From the NCBI RefSeq assembly GCF_001921745.1, contig NZ_MRYA01000008.1, positions 62,001 to 126,000 of the forward strand: a stretch of 64,000 nucleotides of DNA, read 5' to 3'. Position numbers and translations under genes: made by a program. The DNA comes from Psychrobacter sp. Cmf 22.2 (GTDB lineage: Bacteria > Pseudomonadota > Gammaproteobacteria > Pseudomonadales > Moraxellaceae). This document shows positions 36,994-47,360 of the stretch, piece by piece. Position 1 is the stretch's first letter, and every line of letters starts with the position of its first letter. Below the pieces are notes generated by a model that had not been told where the DNA came from, made no database searches, and worked only from the letters and a program-made list of their open reading frames with translations.

Positions 36994-37623
36994 TTATTGA
37001 GCAGTAGCTTCATCATCACCAAAGTCGACAGTAGGAGCGGTTGAGATCTCGTCTTCATTAGCAACGGTAAAGTTCGGCTTGGTATCCATACCGAACACTT
37101 TGGCGGTGATATTAGTTGGGAACTGACGTACCGTGGTGTTATAGCCTTGGACTTCTTGAATATAACGATTACGGGCTACGGTAATACGGTTTTCAGTACC
37201 TTCTAGCTGTGCTTGCAGGTCTTGAAACAAAGCATCGGATTTGAGCTCAGGATAACGTTCGGATACCGCCATCAGACGTGACAATGCTCCCCCCATCTGA
37301 GCTTGGGCTTCAGCATAACGTTCCATCGCTTGTGGGTCATTAAGCACTTCTGGCGTTATATTGATGCTACCTGCACGCGAACGCGCTTCTGCGACTTGAG
37401 TGAAAACCTCTTGCTCTTGATCTGCATATTGTTGTACAACTTTTACCAAGTTTGGCACCAAGTCCGAACGGCGCTGATACTGGTTGACTACTTCTGACCA
37501 AGCCGCTGTGACTTGCTCATCTTGTGATTGTAAATTGTTATAACCACAGCCTGTTAAGCCAACGGTTGATGTCGCCAATACTGCTGATAACAACATAGGT
37601 TTTACAATAGATTTACGCGTCAT
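36994..37623 (-). CDS. lemA: LemA-family lipoprotein
   Basis: LemA proteins are membrane-associated helical bundles of unclear function, often paired with YgcG-like TPM proteins, as here. From the ATG at 37623 the product has a lipobox LTGC with Cys26. The core QDEQVTAAWSEVVNQYQRRSDLVPNLV is the family signature, followed by ENRITVARNRYIQEVQGYNTTVRQFP. The frame opens 15 nt earlier, but GGGAG about 8 nt before 37623 fixes the start there. An acidic tail ends the protein. It is the first gene of lemA-TPM-TPM. Confidence 0.92.
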   Translation of the reverse strand: MTRKSIVKPMLLSAVLATSTVGLTGCGYNNLQSQDEQVTAAWSEVVNQYQRRSDLVPNLVKVVQQYADQEQEVFTQVAEARSRAGSINITPEVLNDPQAMERYAEAQAQMGGALSRLMAVSERYPELKSDALFQDLQAQLEGTENRITVARNRYIQEVQGYNTTVRQFPTNITAKVFGMDTKPNFTVANEDEISTAPTVDFGDDEATAQ

Positions 37624-38563
37624 AACTGATTCTCCCAATAATGATAATTAACCATTTAGCCATTTATACTAAATAATAAGTTGTAATGTGACCAATAAAC
37701 GATTGTCTTTAATTATGCTGCTAATAATGGCGATATAGTCGCTCTTTTACAATTCATCGTTACTAAAACACAACCGCAAAAGAGTCCAACTGACTTTCTT
37801 GTTTTGCAATAAATCACTATTTTACTCTGGCCTAGTCGATCTCTAGATATCAATAACAGTTTATAGCAGATTATTAAAAGCTTATAAAATACATATATTG
37901 CACTATCTAACAATGAATTCGATAGCTCTATACCAATTAAGTAAACAATTATTGAATGATATAAACACGGACAATTCAAAAAAAAATCTAGTAATTATAA
38001 AGAAATTGTGGCAAATTGCAGTTACTTAACCGTATGGTTTGCATACATTCGGTAGTGGAGTTGTTATTTATTTGATATTAGTCCAGGAAAAATGACAAAT
38101 ATCGTCTTTATCCTAATGACAAATATTATAGATGGTGAATTAATTATTTAATGTTATTGTTTGAAATTTATAAAAATATCTAACGATAACATGAAGTTAA
38201 GGTTCATACACTATGAGTTTGCAGGCTAGCAACGAATAAAGACAACGTAAACGGTTAAATACCATCAGGATGTTGATGCGTGTTTAATGATAATAATTAC
38301 TTGTTTTATCCGCTGGTCTATTCTTTATCTACCTATTTTTACTGCGTTATGTCATCATAATATTGCGACAACCAGAAAGGCAAAAGGACTTGCGACCGCA
38401 GCTAAGATTGTATTAATACAAATTGTGTTAATTGATAAGCCAAGCGGATAAATACAGACATTTACAATCCATCCTAAATAGTTAAAAAGGTATTAGGCTT
38501 CACTTTAGTAAAATGCTTAGTATCCTTTATCGCTACTTTCAGGACGTTTGAGGAAGACATAAT
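37624..38563. other. Long intergenic region between lemA and the alanine symporter
   Basis: About 940 bp between divergent genes. The largest ORF (88 codons, minus) lacks an SD and has no recognisable features. I see no tRNA, riboswitch or tandem repeat. GAGGAA sits 9 bp before the symporter ATG. The region is AT-rich and probably holds the regulatory sites of both operons. Confidence 0.55.
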
Positions 38564-40111
38564 ATGGAAGGTTTAGTCAATTTAGTAAACGGAATTATTT
38601 GGAGCCCCGCTCTGATCTACCTGTGTTTAGGCGCAGGTCTGTTTTATTCTATTATGACGCGCTTTGTACAAGTGCGTTTGTTCGGTGAAATGGTAAAACT
38701 ACTGTTTACAGGTAAATCTAGTGAGCAGGGTATTTCATCGTTTCAGGCGTTAGCCGTCTCACTCGCAGGACGCGTGGGTATGGGTAACATCGCAGGTGTT
38801 GCTGCTGCCATCGGCTTTGGTGGTCCAGGCGCCGTATTTTGGATGTGGATTGTGGCGTTCTTAGGGGCATCTACTGCCTACGTTGAGTCTACACTTGCAC
38901 AGATTTATAAAGAAAAGGACGTGGTTACTGGCGAGTATCGCGGTGGCCCTGCGTATTACTTTGAACGCGCACTTGGCCAAAAATGGTACGGGATCCTTTT
39001 TGCAATCTCCTCTATCTTAGCTTGCGGTATGTTCTTACCGGGTGTACAAGCAAACGGCGTTATCAGTGCATTTGCACAGGTAATGGGTGAAGGCACTATG
39101 ATGAATATCGGGAGCCTAGAAGTTGGCTCTATGCGTCTGGTTGCGTTAGTCATCATCTTAGTAGTACTAGGTATTATCATTTTTGGTGGTATTAAGCGTA
39201 TTGCAACCTTTACTGAGTTTGCAGTTCCTTTCATGGCACTAGGTTATATTGTCCTAGCTTTGATTATCATGTTTACAAACTTTGATATGATTCCTCAAGT
39301 TTTTGGTATGATCGTTGGTGACGCCTTTACTGCTCAAGCAGGTTTTGGTGCGGCAATCGGTTGGGGTGTTAAACGTGGTATTTACTCAAACGAAGCGGGT
39401 CAAGGTACAGGTCCTCATGCGGCAGCGGCTGCTGAAGTTGAGCATCCATCACAGCAAGGTTTGGTACAGGCATTCTCAGTCTATGTCGATACCATTCTAG
39501 TCTGTTCTGCTACAGCCTTTATGATTCTAACGATGGGTACTTATAACATCCAAGGTACGCTACCTGATGGTCAGTTCATCGTTCAAAACGTAGCAGCGAC
39601 CACTGAAATTAACGCGCCTGCCTTCACGCAAATGGCGATGGAATCAGTATACGGCTCATTCGGTGATACTTTCATCGCTGTTGCAGTGTTCTTCTTCGCC
39701 TTTACTACTATTTTGGCTTACTACTATATTGCTGAAGTAAACGTGGCTTATTTGACACGCTTTATCGGTCGCGGTGCGAATAGAACGGGCTTATTCTTAG
39801 TTAAAGTACTCATCATGGCGATGGTTGCTTATGGTGGTCTAAACTCAGCTGGTTATATTTGGGCTATCGGTGATATCGGTGTTGGTCTGATGGCATGGCT
39901 TAATATCGTTGGTATTCTTGTTATCTTTATCGTTGCACGTCCAACACTTACCATGCTCAAAGACTATGAAGCCCAGCGTAAAGCTGGTGTTAAACGCTAT
40001 AGCTTTGATCCTGCAAAATACGGTATTAAGAATGCGCCATATTGGGAAGCACGTCATTTACAAGAGCAAGAAAGAATGGCACAAAGCCCACTACACAAAG
40101 AGCATAAATAA
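38564..40111 (+). CDS. Alanine/glycine:cation symporter, AGCS family
   Basis: The 515-residue inner-membrane protein belongs to the sodium:alanine symporter family (AlsT/AgcS). About 11 transmembrane helices are visible. Family blocks include FQALAVSLAGRVGMGNIAGVAAAIGFGGPGA near residue 65, GGPAYYFERALG near 127, KRGIYSNEAGQGTGPHAAAAAEV near 270 and AFFFAFTTILAYYY-like near 380. The conserved Asn/Gln/Thr of the GxGN(I/V) and NEAGQGTGP motifs bind substrate and Na+ in homologues. A clear terminator follows. Substrate preference (Ala, Gly or Ser) cannot be told. Confidence 0.95.
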   Translation: MEGLVNLVNGIIWSPALIYLCLGAGLFYSIMTRFVQVRLFGEMVKLLFTGKSSEQGISSFQALAVSLAGRVGMGNIAGVAAAIGFGGPGAVFWMWIVAFLGASTAYVESTLAQIYKEKDVVTGEYRGGPAYYFERALGQKWYGILFAISSILACGMFLPGVQANGVISAFAQVMGEGTMMNIGSLEVGSMRLVALVIILVVLGIIIFGGIKRIATFTEFAVPFMALGYIVLALIIMFTNFDMIPQVFGMIVGDAFTAQAGFGAAIGWGVKRGIYSNEAGQGTGPHAAAAAEVEHPSQQGLVQAFSVYVDTILVCSATAFMILTMGTYNIQGTLPDGQFIVQNVAATTEINAPAFTQMAMESVYGSFGDTFIAVAVFFFAFTTILAYYYIAEVNVAYLTRFIGRGANRTGLFLVKVLIMAMVAYGGLNSAGYIWAIGDIGVGLMAWLNIVGILVIFIVARPTLTMLKDYEAQRKAGVKRYSFDPAKYGIKNAPYWEARHLQEQERMAQSPLHKEHK

Positions 40112-40154
40112 CGCTTTTTGAAGTAGCTAGCATGTATTAGTGTCACATAAAATT

Positions 40155-40189
40155 AAAAAGCTTGAGACTATGGTCTCAAGCTTTTTTTA
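40155..40189 (+). terminator. Rho-independent terminator after the symporter
   Basis: AAAAAGCTTGAGAC pairs perfectly with GTCTCAAGCTTTTT around TATG, followed by more Ts. It starts 44 bp past the stop of the symporter gene. Confidence 0.95.
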
Positions 40190-40263
40190 TACCCTGCGTT
40201 ACACGTTATCTTTTGATATCAGATGCCCTTATCTACAACACGTGCAGACAGTTTTTTAATCCA

Positions 40264-40292
40264 ATAAAAAACCCAGCACGTTTGACTGGGCT
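40264..40292 (-). terminator. Terminator after the first fasciclin gene
   Basis: On the minus strand CCCAG (40290-40286) pairs with CTGGG (40276-40272), with an extra A-U edge, followed by TTTTTTATT. It lies about 55 bp past the stop of the minus-strand fasciclin gene. The stem is short but the U-tract is good. Confidence 0.75.
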
Positions 40293-40343
40293 TGGTCTTA
40301 AAATTATGCATGTATTAAGTCAACTGGTTTTAGTAAGGTCCTA

Positions 40344-40979
40344 TTATTTAGGCATCAATACGGTATCAATCACATGTACCACACCATTGGTTGCCATCAT
40401 ATCTGGCTGAGTAATATTAGATGTGTTGCCGCTTGCATCTGTGATGACATTGGCTTCACTGATAGAAAACGCCTGACCATTTACCGTTTCGATATCTGTA
40501 CCGTAAGGGATATCGGTAGATCTTACTATCATACTTGGAATAACATGATATGACAGTACATTGGTCAACATGTCTTTATCAGCCAATAGCTCTTCTTTTG
40601 TGACGTCAAGCTTCGTTAATGCATCAGCAAATGCAGCGTCCGTAGGTGCAAATACAGTGAACTCACTGCCTGAATCCATAAGAGTTTGATCCAGACCAGA
40701 CGCTTCTAGTGCTGCTGTCAAAATAGTCAAATCGTTGTTTTCAGAAGCAAGTTCGGCGATATTCTGCGTGGCAGTGGTCTCTTCTGCCATTACTTCAGGT
40801 TCCGCAATAACTTCCGGCTCTTCCATTGGTTCAGTTTCGACCATTGGCTCAGTTTCAACCATCGGTTCAGTAGTTGCTTCAGCCTCGGTAGGCTCAGTAA
40901 CCGTTTCTGCGTCATTACAAGCTACCAAAGATACCGCTGATGTAGCAATTGCTAGAGATAATAAAGTCTTTTTTAACAT
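40344..40979 (-). CDS. Fasciclin (FAS1) domain lipoprotein, copy 1
   Basis: A FAS1-domain lipoprotein, probably a cell-surface adhesion or matrix protein. The ATG at 40979 has AAGGATAG upstream and gives 211 residues. The lipobox is SLVAC (Cys21), followed by an acidic linker with a repeated ETEPMV unit (about residues 30-70). The FAS1 domain then follows (about 85-211): TILTAALEASGLDQTL, FTVFAPTDAAFADAL (H1 motif), YHVIPSMI and the ending NGVVHVIDTVLMP (H2 motif). The frame extends nine codons upstream but without an SD. It is 97 bp downstream of a paralogue on the same strand, so the two likely form an operon. Confidence 0.9.
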   Translation of the reverse strand: MLKKTLLSLAIATSAVSLVACNDAETVTEPTEAEATTEPMVETEPMVETEPMEEPEVIAEPEVMAEETTATQNIAELASENNDLTILTAALEASGLDQTLMDSGSEFTVFAPTDAAFADALTKLDVTKEELLADKDMLTNVLSYHVIPSMIVRSTDIPYGTDIETVNGQAFSISEANVITDASGNTSNITQPDMMATNGVVHVIDTVLMPK

Positions 40980-41075
40980 GGGTCTATCCTTATAAAGATT
41001 GATCAAGTAGCTTCTTACTGATCACTATACAAACTCATTCAAAGCATGAAGTAAGAAGTACCATATATGTCTCGT

Positions 41076-41660
41076 TTATTGTGGTAACAGTACTTTATCG
41101 ATAACGTGTACAACACCATTGGTAGCAGCGATATCTGTTTGTAAGATATTAGCAGTACGACCACTCTCATCCATCAATTTACCTTCAGGCGTTATCATCA
41201 ATGTGTCTTTGCTAAGCATCATAACGTTGCCTGGCTGCACATCCTTAGCGTATACAGGTGCTGGACCATTGATTACGTGGTAGCCTAAAATCTTAGTTAA
41301 AGCTGGTTTGTTCGCAAAAAGCTGCTCTTTACTCATACCAGTCTCTTGCAGAGCTTCAGCAAAAGCTGCATTGGTTGGCGCAAGAATAGTAAAATTTGCA
41401 TCAGGATTAGATAATGGTCCTGCTATACCCGCAGCTTGTACCGCTTCAACAAGCGTTGAAAATTCAGCATTGCTTTGAGCAACTTGTACCACATTCATCT
41501 TAGCTGTGGTTTCGCTTTGAACAGGTGCTTTTTGAGCTTGTGTAGACACCTGTTTTGCTTGCGTTGACGTCTTTTCAGCTGGCATCATATTATTACAAGC
41601 GCTTAAGCCTGCGATTGATACAGCCAATGTGCCGATAGTAGCAAGTTTGGTAAGTTTCAT
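41076..41660 (-). CDS. Fasciclin (FAS1) domain lipoprotein, copy 2
   Basis: Paralogue of the gene downstream. From the ATG at 41660 (AAGGA 7 nt upstream; the earlier in-frame ATG is only 1 nt from that SD) the product is 194 residues. The lipobox GLSAC has Cys22, followed by a Lys/Gln/Thr-rich linker. The FAS1 domain covers about 60-194 (FSTLVEAVQAAGIAGPL, FTILAPTNAAFAEAL, LGYHVINGPA, NGVVHVIDKVLLPQ). The linkers are unlike: this one is basic and polar, copy 1 is acidic. That suggests divergence after duplication. No terminator separates the pair. Confidence 0.9.
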   Translation of the reverse strand: MKLTKLATIGTLAVSIAGLSACNNMMPAEKTSTQAKQVSTQAQKAPVQSETTAKMNVVQVAQSNAEFSTLVEAVQAAGIAGPLSNPDANFTILAPTNAAFAEALQETGMSKEQLFANKPALTKILGYHVINGPAPVYAKDVQPGNVMMLSKDTLMITPEGKLMDESGRTANILQTDIAATNGVVHVIDKVLLPQ

Positions 41661-42306
41661 ATTCATATCCTTGATTTTGATGTATATTCTAGGTGCAAAT
41701 TTAAAAGGTGAATGGTGCTTTTGTTAAGGCAAAATTCCAAAAAATTAACTTATATGTGGTGACCTACTACCTATACAAACACAGTATCTATGTAATTACC
41801 TATGTAATGACACTACTTAAAAAGTCAAAAACAGCGCTTACAGGATATAAATACAATGTGCATATACAATATTTAACCATCATTACTTGAGAACTTATAA
41901 GCCATACTTACGAGCAATCGAGCCTTACCACGTCAAACTAACATGATCAGTAAAGTTAACTATTTGCATTTGCGCTATTTTTTGTCACCGCCTTGTAAGT
42001 TTTGTCTGCTTTCTAACACGAATTATTTTTTGTATTTGTAAGAGAAATTTTACTATGGTTCATGACAATTACGATAAGAATATATTCATATATAAGAATA
42101 TAAAGTGACCTCAGAGTACAATTCTATTACGATATCAACTGATATGATTATCAACTCTATCTGTGTCCCTGATAGTTAAAACCGAATAAAAACATACCAA
42201 TAAGCGCTGTATTTTTCATGCTAGAATATTGCAGATTTGTGCCTTCTAATGACGCTATGACTTTCTCTTTTCTAATCACAGTATTGACAATATAAGCAGT
42301 ATACCT
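41661..42306. other. Intergenic region between fasciclin genes and metH
   Basis: About 645 bp, AT-rich, between divergent genes. I looked for a cobalamin or SAM riboswitch upstream of metH and saw no B12-box or SAM-I-like stems. A 60-codon ORF (41708-41890) has no SD and no recognisable product. The metH promoter should lie here. Confidence 0.5.
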
Positions 42307-45300
42307 ATGACTCAACAGACGACTTCACAGACTCATGTCCCAGCCACTAATTCACCACAAGCGGCGGACGATTTTGTCCTAACGCCGCCTGCGCTCTTTC
42401 CTTTTAAAGAACAGCAACTAACCGCTCGTGCCCGTATTACCGAGCAAATGAAGTCGCGTATTTTGATGTTAGATGGTGCGATGGGGACACAGATTCAGAC
42501 TTATAAGCTCGAGGAAGCTGACTATCGCGGTGAGCGCTTCGCTGATATTGAGCAAGACGTACGTGGCAATAATGATCTGCTGGTACTCACGCAGCCGCAG
42601 ATGATACGCGACATCCATCACGATCATCTTGCAGCAGGCGCTGATATTATCGAGACCAATAGCTTTAACGGTACGCGGCTCTCGATGTCTGACTACGATA
42701 TGGAGTATCTGGTACCAGAATTAAATATTACTGCAGCTCAAATAGCACGGGCGGCGGCTGACGAATTTACCGCAAAAAACCCTGACAAACCGCGCTTTGT
42801 CGCAGGGGTCATCGGGCCCACTTCACGCACCTGTTCGCTATCGCCTGATGTCAATGACCCTGCTTTTCGTAACATTACCTTTGATGAGCTGGTGCTTAAC
42901 TACCGTGAGGCGACGCTGGCATTGATAGAAGGCGGCGTCGATATCATCTTGATTGAGACCATCTTTGACACCCTAAATGCCAAAGCGGCGATATTTGCCA
43001 TCACTGGCGTATTTGATGATATCGGTTTTGAGCTGCCGATTATGATATCAGGCACCATCACCGATGCTTCAGGTCGCACGCTATCGGGGCAAACGGCAGA
43101 GGCGTTTTATAACTCTATTCGTCACGCCAAGCCGTTATCTGTTGGCTTTAACTGTGCGCTTGGCGCTGATGCGCTGCGCCCGCATATTCAGACGCTCTCG
43201 AACATCGCTGACACTTATGTCTCCGCGCATCCAAATGCGGGCTTGCCCAATGAGTTTGGGGAATATGATGAAACTGCTAAAGAAACCGCAGCTCTGCTTG
43301 AAGGTTTTGCCAAAGCGGGCATCTTAAACATCGTGGGCGGCTGCTGTGGTACGACACCTGAGCATATCCGCCACATTGCGGATATGGTGGCAAACTTTCC
43401 GCCGCGCCAGATTCCTGAGATTGCACCAGCCTGCCGCCTATCGGGACTTGAGCCGTTTACTATCACCGCCGACAGTCTGTTTGTCAACGTCGGTGAGCGT
43501 ACCAACGTCACCGGTTCCAAGAAATTTTTGCGTTTGATCAAAACCGAAGCCTATACCGAAGCGCTCGATGTCGCACGCGATCAAGTCGAGGGCGGCGCAC
43601 AAATCGTCGACATCAATATGGATGAGGGCATGCTCGACTCCAAGCAGGCGATGATTCATTTTGTCAACCTGGTCTCAGGTGAGCCAGATATCAGCCGTGT
43701 GCCTTTAATGATGGACTCCTCAAAATGGGAGATCATCGAAGAGGGGCTTAAACGTATTCAGGGCAAATCGGTCGTCAACTCCATCTCCTTAAAAGAAGGC
43801 TACGATGAGTTTGTTAAGCATGCCAAGCTCTGTATGCGCTATGGCGCCGCTGTCATCGTTATGGCCTTTGATGAAGATGGGCAAGCGGACACTTATGAGC
43901 GCAAAATCCAGATCTGTCAGCGCAGCTATGACGTACTGGTCAACGAAGTCGGCTTCCCATCTGAAGACATTATCTTTGACCCCAATATCTTTGCGGTCGC
44001 AACTGGTATCACCGAGCACAACAATTACGGCGCGGACTTTATTAACGCGACGAAATGGATAACCGAAAATCTGCCCAATGCCATGGTGTCAGGTGGCGTC
44101 TCCAACGTCTCATTTAGCTTCCGTGGTAACCCGATTCGTGAAGCGATTAACTCGGTATTTCTTTATCATGCGATCAAAAACGGCTTGACCATGGGTATCG
44201 TCAATCCGTCGATGCTTGAAGTCTATGACGACATCCCTGTCGAGGCGCGCGAGGCGATCGAGGATGTCATGCTTAATCGCAATCAAGGCGAGACAGGTCA
44301 GGATGCTACCGAACGCCTGATGACTATCGCTGAGAGCTATCAAGATGGCGGCAAGAAAAAAGACAGCACCGTCGATATGAGCTGGCGTGAGGGCACGGTA
44401 GAAGAGCGCATCGCCCATGCACTGGTCAAAGGCATCACCACCTTTATCGAAGCCGATACCAAAGAAGCATGGGAGAAATACCCCAAACCGCTTGACGTTA
44501 TCGAAGGGCCACTGATGGATGGCATGAACATCGTCGGTGACTTATTTGGCTCGGGTAAAATGTTTTTACCGCAAGTGGTCAAGTCGGCACGCGTCATGAA
44601 ACAATCGGTCGCTTGGCTGAACCCGTATATCGAAGCAGAAAAGGTCGAGGGCGAAGTCAAAGGTAAGATCCTGATGGCAACCGTCAAGGGGGATGTACAT
44701 GACATCGGCAAAAACATCGTCGGCGTGGTACTTGGCTGTAATGGCTATGACATCCTTGATCTTGGCGTGATGGTGCCGTGCGAAAAAATCCTCGATACCG
44801 CTATTAGCGAGAAAGTCGATATCATCGGCTTATCAGGACTGATTACCCCTAGCCTTGATGAGATGGTCTATGTCGCCAAACAGATGCAAGAGCGCGGCAT
44901 AACGTTGCCACTGATGATCGGCGGTGCCACCACCTCCAAGGCGCATACGGCGGTAAAAGTCGAACCGCAGTATCAAAACGATGCGGTCATCTATGTCTCG
45001 GACGCCTCACGCTCGGTCGGCGTGGTCACCAAACTGCTCTCTAAGGAAAATCGTCAAGGTCTTATCGATGAGACCCGCGAAGAGTATATCAAGGTACGCG
45101 AGCGTCTGGCCAAGCGTCAGCCCAAAGCGGCCAAGATATCTTATGCGGATGCTATCAAGCTTGGCTTTGACTATGACTGGGACAACTATGTGCCGCCTGC
45201 GCCCAGTAAACTTGGCCAAGTGATACTTGATGATTATCCGATCGCAACCTTGCTGCCTTATATCGACTGGACGCCGTTCTTTATCTCTTGGGGACTGACA

Positions 45301-46107
45301 GGCAAATACCCTAAAATCTTGCAAGATGAGGTCGTTGGTGAAGCGGCGCGCGATCTGTTTGACAATGCCAATGACTTAATGCAAAAAATGATCGATGAGA
45401 AGTTAGTCGTCGCTAAAGGGGTGTTTAAAATCATGCCAGCCAAGCGCACTGGCGCAGATACCGTCACCGTTTATGATAGCGTGCCTGAAGATGGAGGACA
45501 GCCAACGCATACCTTTGAGCACTTGCGTCAACAGTCGGACAAAGCCAGCGGTAAGCCAAACTTTAGCTTGGCGGACTTTATCTCACCAACAGACACGCAC
45601 ACCGATCATATCGGCGGCTTTACCGTCTCCATCGTTGGTACAGAAGACCTCGCTGAAAAGTACAAAGCAGCAGGCGATGATTATAACGCCATCATGGTAC
45701 AGGCGCTATCTGACCGCTTGGCCGAAGCCTTCGCTGAGCACTTGCATGAGCTGATTCGTAAAGACTACTGGGGCTATCAGGCTGATGAGACTCTAACCAA
45801 TGATGAGCTAATCAAAGAAAAATACGTCGGCATCCGCCCAGCGCCTGGCTACCCTGCCTGCCCTGAGCATACGGAGAAAGGCAAATTGTTTGATTGGCTG
45901 GGTACAGTGGACGCTATCGGCACAACGCTAACTGAGAGCTACGCGATGTGGCCGGCGTCTTCGGTCAGTGGCTTCTATTACTCGCATCCTGATAGTGAGT
46001 ACTTTAACGTCGGAAAGATTGGGCGTGATCAGTTGGAGGATTATGCCAAACGTAAAGATTGGGATATCAAGACTGCTGAGAAGTGGTTAAATCCGAATTT
46101 GGCTTAG
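42307..46107 (+). CDS. metH: Cobalamin-dependent methionine synthase
   Basis: MetH transfers a methyl group from methyltetrahydrofolate through cob(I)alamin to homocysteine. The 1266-residue protein has all four modules. The homocysteine/zinc module (about 50-370) has the zinc Cys in GFNCALG and [10 protein letters not shown]. The pterin module is at about 390-650 ([16 protein letters not shown]). The B12 cap and Rossmann module is at about 690-925, with the axial His motif [10 protein letters not shown] near 796. The reactivation module is at about 940-1266 and includes [13 protein letters not shown] and the SAM-binding end. The start at 42307 gives ~45 extra residues before the family core. 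All catalytic motifs look intact, so the organism needs or imports cobalamin. Confidence 0.97.
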   Translation: MTQQTTSQTHVPATNSPQAADDFVLTPPALFPFKEQQLTARARITEQMKSRILMLDGAMGTQIQTYKLEEADYRGERFADIEQDVRGNNDLLVLTQPQMIRDIHHDHLAAGADIIETNSFNGTRLSMSDYDMEYLVPELNITAAQIARAAADEFTAKNPDKPRFVAGVIGPTSRTCSLSPDVNDPAFRNITFDELVLNYREATLALIEGGVDIILIETIFDTLNAKAAIFAITGVFDDIGFELPIMISGTITDASGRTLSGQTAEAFYNSIRHAKPLSVGFNCALGADALRPHIQTLSNIADTYVSAHPNAGLPNEFGEYDETAKETAALLEGFAKAGILNIVGGCCGTTPEHIRHIADMVANFPPRQIPEIAPACRLSGLEPFTITADSLFVNVGERTNVTGSKKFLRLIKTEAYTEALDVARDQVEGGAQIVDINMDEGMLDSKQAMIHFVNLVSGEPDISRVPLMMDSSKWEIIEEGLKRIQGKSVVNSISLKEGYDEFVKHAKLCMRYGAAVIVMAFDEDGQADTYERKIQICQRSYDVLVNEVGFPSEDIIFDPNIFAVATGITEHNNYGADFINATKWITENLPNAMVSGGVSNVSFSFRGNPIREAINSVFLYHAIKNGLTMGIVNPSMLEVYDDIPVEAREAIEDVMLNRNQGETGQDATERLMTIAESYQDGGKKKDSTVDMSWREGTVEERIAHALVKGITTFIEADTKEAWEKYPKPLDVIEGPLMDGMNIVGDLFGSGKMFLPQVVKSARVMKQSVAWLNPYIEAEKVEGEVKGKILMATVKGDVHDIGKNIVGVVLGCNGYDILDLGVMVPCEKILDTAISEKVDIIGLSGLITPSLDEMVYVAKQMQERGITLPLMIGGATTSKAHTAVKVEPQYQNDAVIYVSDASRSVGVVTKLLSKENRQGLIDETREEYIKVRERLAKRQPKAAKISYADAIKLGFDYDWDNYVPPAPSKLGQVILDDYPIATLLPYIDWTPFFISWGLTGKYPKILQDEVVGEAARDLFDNANDLMQKMIDEKLVVAKGVFKIMPAKRTGADTVTVYDSVPEDGGQPTHTFEHLRQQSDKASGKPNFSLADFISPTDTHTDHIGGFTVSIVGTEDLAEKYKAAGDDYNAIMVQALSDRLAEAFAEHLHELIRKDYWGYQADETLTNDELIKEKYVGIRPAPGYPACPEHTEKGKLFDWLGTVDAIGTTLTESYAMWPASSVSGFYYSHPDSEYFNVGKIGRDQLEDYAKRKDWDIKTAEKWLNPNLA

Positions 46108-46134
46108 GGATGCTCATAGGTAGGGTTAGCTATT

Positions 46135-46301
46135 GTAGCTAATCCTGCTATCCGCTTATATCTTGCACGTCCACTGGCACGGTGACTAATTACTAGCCGT
46201 GTTCCTGTTGCCTCGATAACCCGTCTAGCAAAGTCACCGCAAGCCATTGGTCGCACAAGTATATCCGCTACTATCAGGGCTAGCGGTCGCATCGTGTTCT
46301 T
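46135..46301 (-). repeat. Structured repeat, copy A (left flank of the RM locus)
   Basis: About 167 nt, read on the minus strand. Conserved elements shared with copy B (50393-50557), in order: AAGAA, GATG, CCGCTAG-CCTGAT, AGCGG-TAT, CTTGT; then, after a long hairpin, GCAAGATAT, AGCG and the end GCAGGATTAGCTAC. An outer stem pairs GCTAGCCCTG with CAGGATTAGC. An inner stem pairs CTTGTGCGACCAATGGC with GCCAGTGGACGTGCAAG (two mismatches), then continues with CGGTGACT/AGTCACCG. Its outer end lies 28 bp after the metH stop. The 72-codon ORF over it is not a gene. Confidence 0.75.
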
Positions 46302-46385
46302 GCTACTATTCATCGTAATCAAAACTTTACTACTTTTTGTATCAATTATTCAATACTGGTGATACTCCTACGGAACAACTACTAA

Positions 46386-47357
46386 ATGATAGATAAAAGC
46401 AATTTCAAAGAGGTACTTAGATTTTTAGACTTTGAAGAGAGCGGCGATATTTTTATCCATCGCTATGCTAATAGCGCTTACCTAAAAATTGACTTCAACA
46501 AAAAAGAGTTGATTTACCCAGAAGATGAAGGGCTGACTGTTAATGAGCGGCAAACTTGTAACTTTTCGCAAAATGAAAACTTTGTTGTCTTCGAATGTGT
46601 GCATCGTTTATTAGCTCAAGGGTATAAACCTGAACATATTGAGCTTGAACCAAAATGGCAAGTAGGTCACGGTGCCAGCGGTGGACGCGCCGATGTTCTA
46701 ATTAAAGATAATCAAGGTGACACTTTACTAATTATCGAATGTAAAACAGCTGGCAATGAGTTTAGTAAGGCATGGAATCGAACGCTTCAAGATGGCGGTC
46801 AGCTCTTTAGCTATGTGAAGCAAACGAGTACCACTCAATTTATTTGTCTGTATGCCTCTAACTGGGTTGATGACCAAGTCAAACCTGATTACTACCTCAT
46901 CTCACTTAACGATAATGAAAGCTTGATTCATGAGCTTAGTGAATTAAGCGACGAGCCAGTATTAACCTATGCCGATAGCAAATTACGTAATGTTGAGGAC
47001 ATCGTAGCAACGTGGAAAGAAACTTATCAAAGCGATTATACAACGCGCGGTTTGTTTGAACCTGATATTCAGCCCTATTTTATAGGTAAGAAAAACTATT
47101 CGTTAGATGACTTAGTTACCATCAGTAGTAGCGACATTCAAGGTAAATACAATGAGTTTGCAACTATCATGCGTCAGCATAATGTCTCAGGTCGAGAAAA
47201 CGCCTTTGATAAATTGGTGAATTTGTTTCTTTGCAAAATCGTTGATGAGACTAACAATCCGCAAGACCTAAAATTTCACTGGAAAGGTATCAGCTACGAC
47301 AGCCCTTTTGATTTGCAAGACCGCCTGCAAGCGCTATATCAGCAAGGTATGAAATAG
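46386..47357 (+). CDS. N-terminal nuclease part of an interrupted type IIG-like restriction-modification protein
   Basis: The 323-residue product has an HsdR-N-like PD-(D/E)XK nuclease domain (about residues 60-180) with Asp103 in GGRADVLI and Glu118-Cys-Lys120 in LIIECKTAG. Residues ~200-323 look like the front of the methylase region (ENAFDKLVNLFLCKIVDE, FDLQDRLQALYQQGMK). The TAG at 47355-47357 is in the same frame as the following 976-codon ORF. The next in-frame codons read FLDEDVTYV, so the two are one gene of about 1300 codons split by one amber codon. It may be a pseudogene, a phase variant or a sequencing error. Read alone, this part could still make a free nuclease domain. RBS weak. 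Confidence 0.75.
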   Translation: MIDKSNFKEVLRFLDFEESGDIFIHRYANSAYLKIDFNKKELIYPEDEGLTVNERQTCNFSQNENFVVFECVHRLLAQGYKPEHIELEPKWQVGHGASGGRADVLIKDNQGDTLLIIECKTAGNEFSKAWNRTLQDGGQLFSYVKQTSTTQFICLYASNWVDDQVKPDYYLISLNDNESLIHELSELSDEPVLTYADSKLRNVEDIVATWKETYQSDYTTRGLFEPDIQPYFIGKKNYSLDDLVTISSSDIQGKYNEFATIMRQHNVSGRENAFDKLVNLFLCKIVDETNNPQDLKFHWKGISYDSPFDLQDRLQALYQQGMK

Positions 47358-47360
47358 TTT

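Noticed and set aside
37713..37979. 88-codon minus-strand ORF in the lemA/symporter gap
   Set aside because: No SD, no domain, odd composition; likely chance.
41661..42306. Cobalamin riboswitch upstream of metH
   Set aside because: No B12-box-like sequence or matching stems seen.
46104..46322. 72-codon minus-strand ORF after metH
   Set aside because: It coincides with structured repeat copy A; the homologous copy B does not keep the frame, so the signal is structural.
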